NCBI GenBank assembly: GCA_947460455.1
Contig: CANHKG010000007.1
Span: 1-50,553, forward strand
Direction: 5' to 3'
Source of the DNA: Rhodospirillales bacterium
GTDB lineage: Bacteria; Pseudomonadota; Alphaproteobacteria; Acetobacterales; Acetobacteraceae
DNA length: 50,553 nt
Shown in pieces: positions 31,602 to 40,057 of this stretch. Position 1 is the first letter of the stretch; each line of letters opens with the position of its first letter. The notes below the pieces were generated by a model. The model made no database searches, had not been told where the DNA came from, and saw nothing but the letters and a program-made list of their open reading frames with translations. The translations under genes and the position numbers were made by a program.

Positions 31602-32381
31602 ATGAACCTCTCCGCCACCAACAAGCTCCGCTACGACCTCTCCGGGAAAGCGGCCCTCGTCACCGGCGCCGCTTCCGGCATCGGGCTGGCCACCGCCACC
31701 ATGCTCGCCCGCAACGGCTGCGCGGTCGCCATCAACCACCTGGCCGACGACGCCCGTGGCGCGGAAGCCGTGGCCAACCTCCGCCAGGAAGGCCTGAACG
31801 TCATTTCCGCCCCCGGCAATGTGGGCGTGGCCGGCGAATGCGAGCAGATGGTGGAAGATGCCTGCCGCAAGCTCGGCCGGCTCGACCTGCTGGTGAACAA
31901 CGCCGGCACCCCCGGCGTGAAGGAGGTCGTGCCCCCCGCGCGCATCGACCTGATCACGGAGGAACTGTGGGAGATCCTGCTCCAGGTGAATCTGGTCGGC
32001 GTGTTCCGCTGCTCCAAGGCCGCCGCCCCGTGGCTGAAGGAAAGCGAGGGCGCCATCGTCTCCACCGCTTCCATCGCCGGCCTGCACAGCGCCGGCTCGT
32101 CGCTGGCCTATGGCGCCACCAAGGCGGGTGTGATCTCGCTGACCAAGAACCTCGCCCGCGGCCTCGCCCCCGTCCGCGTCAACGCCATCGCCCCTGGCGC
32201 GGTGAATTCCTCCTGGCAGATCGAATGGACGCCGGAAGCCCGCCAGCACTCCATCGAGAAGGCCACGCTGAAGCGCCGCTGCGAGCCGGAAGACCTCGCC
32301 GAGGTCATCGTGTTCCTCGGCTTCGGCGCGTCCATGGTCACCGGCCAGACCATCGTCGTGGATGGCGGCCTCACGCTGTAG
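31602..32381 (+). CDS. SDR family oxidoreductase (FabG-like)
   Basis: This is a 259-residue classical SDR. VTGAASGIGLATATMLARNG near residues 20-39 binds the cofactor; NNAGTPG is near 101-107; the serine lies in STASIAGLHSAGS and Y-x-x-x-K in AYGATKAGVI near 168-177; GQTIVVDGGLTL is the C-terminus. A hydroxyacyl-CoA or other alcohol could be the substrate in this catabolic cluster. The 90-base gap from the TPP enzyme contains a small GATCCC/GGGATC hairpin right after its stop. Confidence 0.87.
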   Translation: MNLSATNKLRYDLSGKAALVTGAASGIGLATATMLARNGCAVAINHLADDARGAEAVANLRQEGLNVISAPGNVGVAGECEQMVEDACRKLGRLDLLVNNAGTPGVKEVVPPARIDLITEELWEILLQVNLVGVFRCSKAAAPWLKESEGAIVSTASIAGLHSAGSSLAYGATKAGVISLTKNLARGLAPVRVNAIAPGAVNSSWQIEWTPEARQHSIEKATLKRRCEPEDLAEVIVFLGFGASMVTGQTIVVDGGLTL

Positions 32382-32409
32382 GAAGTCGCCGCCGGCGCCG
32401 CCCCGGGGC

Positions 32410-33216
32410 CTATGCCTCGGGGTAGGGCGGCTTGAAGATCCCGGCGGGGCTCAGGGTGAAGATCTCGCACCCGGTCTCCGTCACGCCAACCATGTGTTCG
32501 AACTGCGCCGACAGGCTGCGGTCGCGCGTCACCGCCGTCCAACCGTCATCTAGCACCTTCACGTCTGGCCGGCCGGCATTCACCATCGGCTCGATGGTAA
32601 AGAACATCCCCGGCGCCAGCCGCGGCCCTTCGCCGGGGCGGCCGAAATGCAGCACGTTCGGCGGCGCGTGGAACACCCGCCCGATCCCGTGGCCGCAGAA
32701 ATCGCGCACCACGCTGAAGCGCTGCGCTTCCACGTAGCTCTGGATGGCGTGGCCGATATCGCCGAAATGCGCCCCGGGCTTCACCGCCGCCAGGCCGCGC
32801 ACCAGCGCCTCGTGCGTCACCTCGATCAGGTTGCGCGCCTTGGTGCTGGGCACGCCGGCGCAGTACATCCGGCTGCTGTCGCCGTACCAGCCGTCCAGGA
32901 TCACCGTCACGTCGATATTGACGATGTCGCCCGCCTCCAGCCGCCGGTCGCCGGGGATGCCGTGGCACACCACGTGGTTGATGCTGGTGCAGATGGATTT
33001 CGGGTAGCCGCGGTAGTTCAGCGGGGCAGGGGTGGCGCCATGGGCCAGGATGTACTCGTGGCACACCCGGTCCAGCTCCTCTGTCGTCACGCCCGGCTGA
33101 ACATGCGCCGTGATCATATCCAGCGTCTCGGCCGCCAAGCGCCCGGCCGCCCGCATCCCGGCGAAATCCTCCGGCGCATGCAGCGTGATCCGTCGTGCGT
33201 CCTGCCTGCCGTCCAT
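32410..33216 (-). CDS. map: Type I methionine aminopeptidase
   Basis: This 268-residue metallopeptidase removes the initiator methionine from nascent proteins. All five metal ligands align with the Escherichia coli enzyme: D102 (NIDVTVI), D113 (YGDSSRM), H176 (CGHGIGRVFH), E209 (FTIEPM) and E240 (AQFEHM). H81 in SINHVVCHG matches the substrate-binding histidine. The ATG at 33216 has GAGGAGG upstream. Compared with E. coli the N-terminus is slightly extended. It is transcribed in the same direction as the DD-carboxypeptidase gene 103 bases upstream. Confidence 0.95.
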   Translation of the reverse strand: MDGRQDARRITLHAPEDFAGMRAAGRLAAETLDMITAHVQPGVTTEELDRVCHEYILAHGATPAPLNYRGYPKSICTSINHVVCHGIPGDRRLEAGDIVNIDVTVILDGWYGDSSRMYCAGVPSTKARNLIEVTHEALVRGLAAVKPGAHFGDIGHAIQSYVEAQRFSVVRDFCGHGIGRVFHAPPNVLHFGRPGEGPRLAPGMFFTIEPMVNAGRPDVKVLDDGWTAVTRDRSLSAQFEHMVGVTETGCEIFTLSPAGIFKPPYPEA

Positions 33217-33319
33217 CAAGGCCTCCTCGCGGCCGCCATGTGGCCGCGCAATCGCACCAAAATGCGCAAGCGCCGCCTGCCCTGCAAGGGCGAAGCGGGC
33301 GCGCGTGCCTTGCGTCCCG

Positions 33320-34519
33320 TCAGCGGCTGGCGATCTGCCCCGCCTCCGGCCGGATCGGCACGCAGGGGATCTTGCGGCGGGAGAGCAGGCCGCATGTCTC
33401 CTGCACCTCGGCATGGGTCAGCCCGATCACCTGTGCGCGGAAGGATTGCTTGCGCTGCACCGTCACCGTCTCCACCCGCGACTCGCCCGAATCGGCGATG
33501 CGCCGCGCGGCCACCGCGGCCTGCCGGGCCGCCCGCTCGGTGGTGAACGACCCCACCTGCACCGCCCAGCGCGCGGCCGGCCGCGGCCGCTGCACCACCA
33601 CCTGCGGCGCCGGGGCCGCCGCGGCGGCGGAAACCAGCATCGGCATCCGCCCGGCCACGCGCGGCGCGATCGGCACATCCAGCTTCTCGAAGCCCTGGTC
33701 CAGCAGCGCCACCATGTGCAGGTCGCGCTCCCAGCCGCGGGCAGCGCCCATCACCACCCCGATCAGCCGCACATTGCCGCGCACGGCGGAGCTGACCAGG
33801 TTGTAGCCGGAGGCGTCGATATACCCGGTCTTGATCCCGTCCGCGCCCGGATAGGTGTCCAGCAGGTGGTTGTGGTTGCGGAACACATGGCCGCGGAAGC
33901 GGAATTGCGTGGTGGAGAAGTATTTGTATTCCTGAGGGAAATCCCCCAACAGCCGGCGCGCCAGCGTTGTCATGTCGCGCGCCGTGGTCACCTGGTCCCA
34001 ATCCGGCAGGCCAGAGGCATTGCGGAACACCGTCTGGCTCATGCCCAGCGCCCGCGCCCGCAGCGTCATCACCCGCGCGAAGCGGTCCTCGGTGCCGCCC
34101 AGCAATTCGCCCAGCGCGGCGGCGGCATCGTTGGCGGAGCGTGTCACCAGCCCCAGGATCGCCTCTTCCACCGTCAGCCGCCCGCCCGGCGGCACGCCCA
34201 GCTTGGTCGGCGACATGGAGGCGGCATAGGCCGACATCGGCACGCTCTGGTGCAGCGAGATGCGCCGGTCGCGCAGCGCCTCGAACGTCATGTACAAGGT
34301 CATGATCTTGGTCAGGCTGGCGGGGTGGCGCAGCTCGTCCGGATTCACCGACGAGATCATGCGCCCGGTCCGTGCGTCCAGGATCAAGGACGAATAGCGC
34401 TCGGAGCCGATCTGCGCGGCGGCGGGCAGGGCGCCAGCTATCGCAAGGCCCATTCCGGCCAGGAACACTCCGCACACAAGCTGCGCCATGCGGCGCAGTC
34501 GATACAGGCGATCGGCCAT
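33320..34519 (-). CDS. D-alanyl-D-alanine carboxypeptidase with C-terminal SPOR domain
   Basis: This is a 399-residue low-molecular-weight penicillin-binding protein acting on peptidoglycan pentapeptides in the periplasm. A signal peptide spans about 12-36 (LVCGVFLAGMGLAIAG then ALPAAAQ). The serine-protease motifs are S68-L-T-K71, S128-A-N130 and K230-T-G232. After residue 290 there is an alanine/proline linker and a SPOR domain (about 318-396, WAVQVGSFTTERAARQAAV), which binds denuded glycan strands at division sites. The frame is open upstream into the intergenic region; MADRLYRLRR at 34519 is chosen because it places the signal peptide correctly. Confidence 0.92.
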   Translation of the reverse strand: MADRLYRLRRMAQLVCGVFLAGMGLAIAGALPAAAQIGSERYSSLILDARTGRMISSVNPDELRHPASLTKIMTLYMTFEALRDRRISLHQSVPMSAYAASMSPTKLGVPPGGRLTVEEAILGLVTRSANDAAAALGELLGGTEDRFARVMTLRARALGMSQTVFRNASGLPDWDQVTTARDMTTLARRLLGDFPQEYKYFSTTQFRFRGHVFRNHNHLLDTYPGADGIKTGYIDASGYNLVSSAVRGNVRLIGVVMGAARGWERDLHMVALLDQGFEKLDVPIAPRVAGRMPMLVSAAAAAPAPQVVVQRPRPAARWAVQVGSFTTERAARQAAVAARRIADSGESRVETVTVQRKQSFRAQVIGLTHAEVQETCGLLSRRKIPCVPIRPEAGQIASR

Positions 34520-34703
34520 TGCAGAGCGGGCTCCCAGCGAACCTTCCGTTTCTACCGGCCGCGGCGCCCGCCTGTCCAGCCTAAAGGCATCTTTGAAACA
34601 CATGAATCTGAAGGCTTTGCCGCCCGAAGTTACGAAGTTTGGCGCACCCGCCCGCTGCCCGATTTCCAGGAACCAGCCATGTTGCGGCGCACCATTCTGC
34701 CGA

Positions 34704-34718
34704 TTGTGCAGTGCACAA
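34704..34718 (+). promoter_or_regulatory. PhaR-like operator 1 (TTGTGC-AGT-GCACAA)
   Basis: A perfect 6+3+6 palindrome containing TGC-N3-GCA, the core of sites bound by PhaR-type regulators of polyhydroxyalkanoate granule genes. It lies immediately upstream of the -35 candidate of the phasin gene. Confidence 0.55.
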
Positions 34719-34723
34719 GATCC

Positions 34724-34752
34724 TTGACCCCCCGGAACCACACTGCCATAAG
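34724..34752 (+). promoter_or_regulatory. Candidate sigma-70 promoter of the phasin gene
   Basis: TTGACC (34724-34729) and CATAAG (34747-34752) are separated by 17 bases. It is flanked on both sides by TGC-N3-GCA palindromes, and lies about 70 bases upstream of the phasin ATG. Confidence 0.5.
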
Positions 34753-34760
34753 CCGGATCG

Positions 34761-34775
34761 TGTTGCACCGCAGCA
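34761..34775 (+). promoter_or_regulatory. PhaR-like operator 2 (TGTTGC-ACC-GCAGCA)
   Basis: Five of six arm positions are paired around ACC, again with a TGC-N3-GCA core. It lies just downstream of the -10 candidate, where a bound repressor would block the polymerase. Confidence 0.5.
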
Positions 34776-34821
34776 TGATGCTTCGAGGCCGCAAGGCGGC
34801 ACACCAGGAAAGACAGGGATC

Positions 34822-35361
34822 ATGGCCAGGAAGCCCGCCGCCACTGCCGCCACCCCCGCGATCGAGCAGGCTCCCGCGCCCGCCCCCGCGGCTCTGGCTG
34901 CCCCGGCCGGGCCTTTCGAGCGCACCGTGGCCGCCCTCAAGAACAGCGCTGCCGGCGCGATTGCCGGCCACGACAACACGCAGGAAAAGGTGAAGCAGAC
35001 CATGGAAAAGGCAGTCAAGTCGGCCGAAGAGTTCGTTTCCTTCAGCCAGGGCAATTTCGAGGCGATGATGAAGGCTGGCCAGATCTGGGCCGCCGGCGTG
35101 CAGGACATGCACAAGACCTTCGCCGCCACCGCGCAGGCCCAGGTTGAGGCCGCGATGGGCAACTTCAAGGCGCTCACCTCGGTGAAGTCCCTCAAGGAAG
35201 CGATAGACCTCCAGACCACCCTCGCCCGCGCCTCGATGGAGACCGCCGTCAGCGAGACCGGCAAGATCACCGACGCTTCCATGAAGCTGGCCGAGCAGGC
35301 CATGGCGCCCCTCACCGCCCGCGTCACGCTCGCGGTGGAGAAGTTCGCCCGCGTCGGCTGA
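34822..35361 (+). CDS. phaP: Phasin family protein
   Basis: This 179-residue protein coats polyhydroxyalkanoate granules. After an alanine/proline-rich N-terminus (1-30) it is an almost continuous amphipathic helix: [44 protein letters not shown] (about 60-105) is the Phasin_2 signature, followed by [39 protein letters not shown]. The ATG at 34822 has AGGAAAGACAGGGA upstream. Upstream TGC-N3-GCA palindromes suggest PhaR control. No PHA synthase gene is in the window. Confidence 0.92.
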   Translation: MARKPAATAATPAIEQAPAPAPAALAAPAGPFERTVAALKNSAAGAIAGHDNTQEKVKQTMEKAVKSAEEFVSFSQGNFEAMMKAGQIWAAGVQDMHKTFAATAQAQVEAAMGNFKALTSVKSLKEAIDLQTTLARASMETAVSETGKITDASMKLAEQAMAPLTARVTLAVEKFARVG

Positions 35362-35389
35362 GCCCTCGGGCTCGCCAGCGGACGATCAC

Positions 35390-35430
35390 GGCCCCGCGGC
35401 GCCTATCCCCCCCCCTGGCGCCGCAGGGCC
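35390..35430 (+). terminator. Stem-loop downstream of the phasin gene (first of two)
   Basis: GGCCCCGCGGCGCC (35390-35403) pairs with GGCGCCGCAGGGCC (35417-35430), one mismatch, over a C-rich 13-nt loop. No T-run follows. Probably part of a termination or RNA-protection region. Confidence 0.55.
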
Positions 35431-35436
35431 ACGCGA

Positions 35437-35470
35437 CGAGGCCCGGACGTTCCTCCCCGTCCGGGCCTCG
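35437..35470 (+). terminator. Stem-loop downstream of the phasin gene (second of two)
   Basis: CGAGGCCCGGACG (35437-35449) and CGTCCGGGCCTCG (35458-35470) form 13 perfect pairs with an 8-nt loop. It follows the first stem by six bases. The tandem pair may insulate clpS from phasin transcription. Confidence 0.6.
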
Positions 35471-35609
35471 CCTGCGTTCGCGGCAGCCCCCGCTGCCCGG
35501 GCCGTTTCCCAGCGCGCGGGTTTGCGATATGCTAAGGCATTGGGCACAGAATGCCCGGCGGGCCAGGCCCGCGGGGGGCACCCCCATACGAGATCTAGGG
35601 TGGCGCAGG

Positions 35610-35966
35610 ATGAGTGACGGCGGCGACAAGCGCGGCAGCGACGACGATGGCCGCAAGGGCAATGGCGAAACGCCGAACAGCGGCGTGGTCGTCAAGGCGC
35701 GGCCGAAAACCCGCAAGCCCGCCATGTACAAGGTGTTGATGCTGAACGACGACTACACGCCGATGGAGTTCGTCGTCCACGTCCTGGAGCGCTTCTTCCA
35801 GAAAACGCGCGAGGAAGCCACGCGCATCATGCTGCACGTCCACCGCCGCGGCGTCGGCGTCTGCGGCGTCTTCACCTATGAGGTGGCCGAAACCAAGGTC
35901 ACCCAGGTGATGGACCTCGCCCGCCAGAACCAGCACCCCCTGCAGTGCACCATCGAGAAGGACTGA
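35610..35966 (+). CDS. clpS: ATP-dependent Clp protease adaptor ClpS
   Basis: This 118-residue adaptor delivers N-degron substrates to ClpA. A disordered charged N-terminus (1-35) precedes the core: [24 protein letters not shown] (about 39-62), where the N-D-D and M-E-F residues form the amino-terminal-residue pocket, then [22 protein letters not shown] (about 79-100). The ATG at 35610 lies after GCGCAGG. clpA follows 370 bases downstream in the usual order. Confidence 0.95.
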   Translation: MSDGGDKRGSDDDGRKGNGETPNSGVVVKARPKTRKPAMYKVLMLNDDYTPMEFVVHVLERFFQKTREEATRIMLHVHRRGVGVCGVFTYEVAETKVTQVMDLARQNQHPLQCTIEKD

Positions 35967-36336
35967 GCCCGTCGGGAACCGACCGGTCCAGCGCCTTGGG
36001 CACCCCCCCTGCCTCCGCATATCGATGCACCGTCGCGCGCCGGGTTCTTTCAACCCGCGCCCGCCCCCGGTCAGCCCGCCCCACCCGGCATGGCTGGGGC
36101 CCGTTTTCGTTCCCGCCTCGCCACGCCATGTCTCTGCCGTGGAACACTCTGCCCCAGCCCCCCATCGCCGCGCGCCAAAAAAACGCTGGTGCGACCACCC
36201 CGGCATCGCGAATGATGGCGCTTCGGCCACCCCACAGGCCCGCAGGTCGCCGGGCCGCCTCCACCGCGACGCAGTGCCATTTCCCCCGGCCGGGCCATTC
36301 CCCGCGCCGCGCCTTACCTGAGGAGCGTTGACATCC
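35967..36336. other. clpS-clpA intergenic region
   Basis: This 370-base GC-rich gap is unusually long for clpS-clpA. No convincing ORF, terminator or palindrome longer than about 8 bases is seen. GAGGAGC at 36320-36326 is the ribosome-binding site for clpA. Open frames here have no recognisable product. Confidence 0.5.
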
Positions 36337-38688
36337 ATGCTCTCCCGCAATCTTGAACAAACGCTCCACCGCGCTCTCGGCCTCGCCTCCGAGCGCAAAC
36401 ACGAATACGCCACGCTGGAGCACCTGCTGCTCGGCCTCACCGACGATTCGGATGCGGCCACGGTCCTGCGCGCCTGCGGCGTCGATATCGACAAGCTGCG
36501 CGCGGAGCTCACCGAGTTCCTGGACAAGGACCTCGCCGGCCTGGCCACGGATCGCCCCGGGGAGCCCAAGCCGACTGCCGGCTTCCAGCGCGTCGTCCAG
36601 CGCGCCGCCATCCATGTCCAATCCTCCGGGCGCGAGGAAGTGACCGGGGCGAACGTGCTGGTCGCCCTGTTCAGCGAACGCGAAAGCCACGCCGTCTATT
36701 TCCTGCAGACGCAGGACATGACCCGTCTCGACGCCGTCAATTTCATCAGCCACGGCATTGCCAAGGCACCCGGCCGCACGGCCGCGCGCCCGGTGCAGGG
36801 CTCCGGCAACCAGGAGGGCAGCGGCGAGGTGGAACGCGAGGAAAAGCCGCGGGGCAAGGGCCAGGACGCGCTGGGCAACTACTGCGTTAACCTCAACAAG
36901 AAGGCGCAATCCGGCAAGATCGACCCGCTCATCGGCCGCGAGCAGGAGATCGAGCGCACCATCCAGATCCTGTGCCGCCGCACCAAGAACAACCCGCTTT
37001 ATGTGGGCGATCCCGGCGTCGGCAAGACCGCCATCGCCGAGGGCCTGGCCAAGCGCATCATCGAGGGCGACGTGCCCGAGGTGCTGTCCAAGTCCACCAT
37101 CTTCTCGCTCGACATGGGCGCGCTGCTGGCCGGCACCCGCTACCGCGGCGACTTCGAGGAACGGCTGAAGGCCGTCATCACCGAGCTGGAGGCGCACCCC
37201 AACGCCATCCTGTTCATCGATGAGATCCACACCGTCATCGGCGCCGGCGCCACCAGCGGCGGCGCGATGGATGCCTCCAACCTGCTCAAGCCCGCTTTGG
37301 CCCAGGGCACGCTGCGCTGCATCGGCAGCACCACCTACAAGGAATTCCGCAACCACTTCGAGAAGGACCGCGCCCTCGTCCGTCGCTTCCAGAAGATCGA
37401 CGTGAACGAGCCCAGCGTTGAGGATGCCATCAAGATCCTCAAGGGCCTCAAGACCAACTACGAGAAGCACCACAAGGTCCGCTACACGGATGAGGCCATC
37501 AAGGCCGCCGTCGAGCTGTCCAACAAGTACATCCACGACCGCAAGCTGCCGGACAAGGCGATCGACGTCATCGACGAGGTCGGCGCCAGCCGCATGCTTC
37601 TGCCCGAGAACAAGCGCCGCAAGACCGTCACGTTGAAAGACGTGGAAGACATCGTCGCCAAGATCGCGCGCATCCCCGCCAAGTCCGTCAGCAGCGACGA
37701 CAAGGAAACCCTGCGCAACCTCGAACGCGACCTGAAGTCGATGGTCTTCGGGCAGGACAAGGCGATCGAGGCGCTCTCGGCCGCCATCAAGCTCGCCCGC
37801 GCCGGCCTGCGCGAAGTGGAAAAGCCGATCGGCAACTACCTCTTCTCCGGCCCCACCGGCGTCGGCAAGACCGAAGTCGCCCGTCAGCTTGCCAGCACGC
37901 TGGGCATCGAGCTGATCCGCTTCGACATGTCGGAATACATGGAGCGCCACTCGGTCAGCCGCCTCATCGGCGCCCCCCCGGGCTACGTGGGCTTCGACCA
38001 GGGCGGCATGCTGACCGATTCGATCGACCAGCACCCCCACTGCGTGCTGCTGCTGGATGAGATCGAAAAGGCCCACCAGGACCTCTACAACATCCTGCTG
38101 CAGGTCATGGACCACGGGAAGCTGACGGACCACAACGGCAAGACCGTCGATTTCCGCAACGTCATCCTGATCATGACCACGAACGCCGGCGCATCGGACC
38201 TGGCCAAGGAAACCATCGGCTTCGCCCGCGAGGAAGGCCGCAAGGGCGAGGACGGGGAAGCCATCAAGCGCCTGTTCACCCCGGAATTCCGCAACCGCCT
38301 CGATGCCGTCGTTGCCTTCGCCCCGCTCACGCAGGATATCGTCGGCCGCGTGGTGGAGAAGTTCGTGATGCAGCTGGAAGCCCAGCTCGCAGACCGCAAC
38401 GTGACCATCGAGCTGTCGAGTGCGGCCAAGGAATGGCTCGCCGAACGCGGCTACGACCGCCTCTACGGTGCCCGCCCCCTGGCCCGCGTGATCCAGGAAT
38501 ACATCAAGAAGCCGCTCGCGGAGGAACTCCTCTTCGGCAAGTTGGTGAAGGGCGGCGCCGTCAAGGTCACCCTCAAGGACAAGGCGTTGGCCTTCGAATA
38601 CATCGAAGCTGCCGCGCCCGCCCTCCCCAAGCCGGAATCCGACGGCGACGAAGGCGGAGCGGAAAAGGAACCCGAAGTCGCCGGCTGA
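36337..38688 (+). CDS. clpA: ATP-dependent Clp protease ATP-binding subunit ClpA
   Basis: This 783-residue Hsp100 unfoldase feeds substrates to ClpP. The N-domain (1-145) begins [24 protein letters not shown], where ClpS docks. The first AAA+ domain has Walker A GDPGVGKT near 224-231 and [14 protein letters not shown]; the second has GPTGVGKT near 506-513 and [10 protein letters not shown]. The ClpP-binding I-G-F tripeptide is in [10 protein letters not shown] near 626-628. An acidic tail ([13 protein letters not shown]) closes the protein. ATG 36337 is preferred over TTG 36328. A strong intrinsic terminator follows 25 bases after the stop. Confidence 0.96.
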   Translation: MLSRNLEQTLHRALGLASERKHEYATLEHLLLGLTDDSDAATVLRACGVDIDKLRAELTEFLDKDLAGLATDRPGEPKPTAGFQRVVQRAAIHVQSSGREEVTGANVLVALFSERESHAVYFLQTQDMTRLDAVNFISHGIAKAPGRTAARPVQGSGNQEGSGEVEREEKPRGKGQDALGNYCVNLNKKAQSGKIDPLIGREQEIERTIQILCRRTKNNPLYVGDPGVGKTAIAEGLAKRIIEGDVPEVLSKSTIFSLDMGALLAGTRYRGDFEERLKAVITELEAHPNAILFIDEIHTVIGAGATSGGAMDASNLLKPALAQGTLRCIGSTTYKEFRNHFEKDRALVRRFQKIDVNEPSVEDAIKILKGLKTNYEKHHKVRYTDEAIKAAVELSNKYIHDRKLPDKAIDVIDEVGASRMLLPENKRRKTVTLKDVEDIVAKIARIPAKSVSSDDKETLRNLERDLKSMVFGQDKAIEALSAAIKLARAGLREVEKPIGNYLFSGPTGVGKTEVARQLASTLGIELIRFDMSEYMERHSVSRLIGAPPGYVGFDQGGMLTDSIDQHPHCVLLLDEIEKAHQDLYNILLQVMDHGKLTDHNGKTVDFRNVILIMTTNAGASDLAKETIGFAREEGRKGEDGEAIKRLFTPEFRNRLDAVVAFAPLTQDIVGRVVEKFVMQLEAQLADRNVTIELSSAAKEWLAERGYDRLYGARPLARVIQEYIKKPLAEELLFGKLVKGGAVKVTLKDKALAFEYIEAAAPALPKPESDGDEGGAEKEPEVAG

Positions 38689-38712
38689 CCCCTCCAGCCG
38701 CCAAACCGACCA

Positions 38713-38745
38713 ACGCCGCCGGGCTCACCCCCGGCGGCGTTTTTC
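38713..38745 (+). terminator. Rho-independent terminator of clpA
   Basis: ACGCCGCCGGG (38713-38723) pairs perfectly with CCCGGCGGCGT (38730-38740), followed by TTTTCG TTTC. This is the only canonical GC stem plus T-run terminator I see in the window. Confidence 0.85.
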
Positions 38746-38905
38746 GTTTCAGGCGGACCACGGGCTGAGGTGCCCCACCTCTTGAACGAAAGAACCAAGT
38801 AACGTCCGCGACTTGCGCGCCAACCGCCCTCATCGCACCGTCACCCTCAAGCGCCTCGATCTCGACTATTTCGAAGATGGCGATGTGTGATGGCATAACC
38901 CCCCC

Positions 38906-39535
38906 ATGCCCCTCGATCTCTGGCTCCTCACCTTCGCCACCGCCATCGGCCTGTCCCTCACCCCGGGGCCGAACGGGTTGCTCGCCCTCACCCACGGCGC
39001 CCGCTACGGCCTGCGCCCCACCATCGCCACAATCCTTGGCGGTGCCTTGGGCTTCCTTATCCTCATCGCCGCCTCGCTCGCCGGCATGGGCGCGCTGCTC
39101 GCCGCCTCGGAGGACGTATTTACCGCCGCGAAATGGGCTGGTGCCGCCTACCTGGCCTGGCTCGGCATCGGCCTCTGGCGCGCCCCAGCCGCCGCCCTGC
39201 CGGGCCCGCTCCCCCAGGCGCACGGCGCCGACCCCGCCGCCCATCCCGCACGGCTGTTTGCCGATGGCCTGTTTGTCGCGTTGTCCAACCCCAAGGCGCT
39301 GCTCTTCTACGCCGCCTTCCTGCCCCAGTTCATGCGTCCGGAAGCCGCCTACGCCACCCAGCTCGTGCTGCTCGGCGGCACTTTCCTCGCCGTGGAGATC
39401 GCCTACGAGTTCCTCCTCGCCGGCCTCGCCGTTCGTGCCGCCCCTTGGCTCCACCGCCACGGCCGCGCCTTCAACCGTGCCACCGGTGCCACCTTCGTCG
39501 CCGTTGGCGCCGTGATTGCCAGCGCGAGCCGCTGA
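38906..39535 (+). CDS. LysE/RhtB family amino-acid exporter
   Basis: This 209-residue inner-membrane translocator has about six hydrophobic segments. The family motif TPGPNGLLALTHGARYGLRPTIATILGGALGFLILI is at about 19-54, AAYLAWLGIGLWR near 80-92, and FADGLFVALSNPKALLFYAAFLPQFM near 113-138. Members export lysine, threonine, homoserine or other small metabolites. It follows clpA after the terminator and a 150-base spacer, so it is probably independently transcribed. The exported compound is unknown. Confidence 0.9.
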   Translation: MPLDLWLLTFATAIGLSLTPGPNGLLALTHGARYGLRPTIATILGGALGFLILIAASLAGMGALLAASEDVFTAAKWAGAAYLAWLGIGLWRAPAAALPGPLPQAHGADPAAHPARLFADGLFVALSNPKALLFYAAFLPQFMRPEAAYATQLVLLGGTFLAVEIAYEFLLAGLAVRAAPWLHRHGRAFNRATGATFVAVGAVIASASR

Positions 39536-39537
39536 CC

Positions 39538-39954
39538 CTACCGCCCCACCGTCACCCCGATCACCACGGCTGGCCCATCCTTCACCTCCACCGCCGCCTC
39601 CTCGAACCGCGGCGCGCGCAGCGTCGGCCGCACATTGTTCGAAACGCCCCAATCCTCGGTCGGCAAGCCCAGGAAATTGGTGTCGTTGCGCCCATTGCCG
39701 TTCAGGTCGTGCAGCACCGCCACCGCGTAGCTCCCCGGCGCCAGCCCCTCGAACCGGCACTCCACGCCCTTCGGGTCGGCCTGCACGACCCGCCGCACCG
39801 TGGCCCCCTCGCCGGGAAACCCGCGCGCCTCGGCAAACAGCGCGCACCCGATTTGCCCTTCGGCGGAACGGATGCCGCTCACCTGCACCCGCAGCTCCGC
39901 CGCCGCCGCCGGCCCGGCCAACATCCCGCACAGCACCCAGACCAAGCCACGCAT
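39538..39954 (-). CDS. DUF2141 domain-containing exported protein
   Basis: This 138-residue protein has a signal peptide (MRGLVWVLCGMLAGPAAAAE) and the DUF2141 beta-rich domain. RVQVSGIRSAEGQIGCALF (22-40), FRFEGLAPGSYAVAVLHDLNGNGRND-like block (ECRFEGLAPGSYAVAVLHD near 70-88, then NGNGRNDTNFLG), and EDWGVSNN near 104-111 are highly typical of COG4704. The family function is unknown; it is periplasmic or surface-bound and its D-x-N-x-N-G-x-x-D-like stretch may bind calcium. It ends three bases from the convergent LysE gene. Confidence 0.88.
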   Translation of the reverse strand: MRGLVWVLCGMLAGPAAAAELRVQVSGIRSAEGQIGCALFAEARGFPGEGATVRRVVQADPKGVECRFEGLAPGSYAVAVLHDLNGNGRNDTNFLGLPTEDWGVSNNVRPTLRAPRFEEAAVEVKDGPAVVIGVTVGR

Positions 39955-40057
39955 CCCAGCCCCTCCGGTGTTACCGATCGAAACATGCCATCCCCCATGC
40001 CCGATTGACAGCCAACCCACCCGGCCTCCATCCCGCTCCCCAGCGGAGGACCCCACC

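Larger units (their letters stand above)
34520..34821. other. Divergent intergenic region, carboxypeptidase/phasin
   Basis: About 300 bases separate the divergent carboxypeptidase and phasin genes. The right half holds a plausible sigma-70 promoter and two TGC-N3-GCA palindromes (separate entries). In the left half I see no clear promoter for the carboxypeptidase. Confidence 0.6.
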
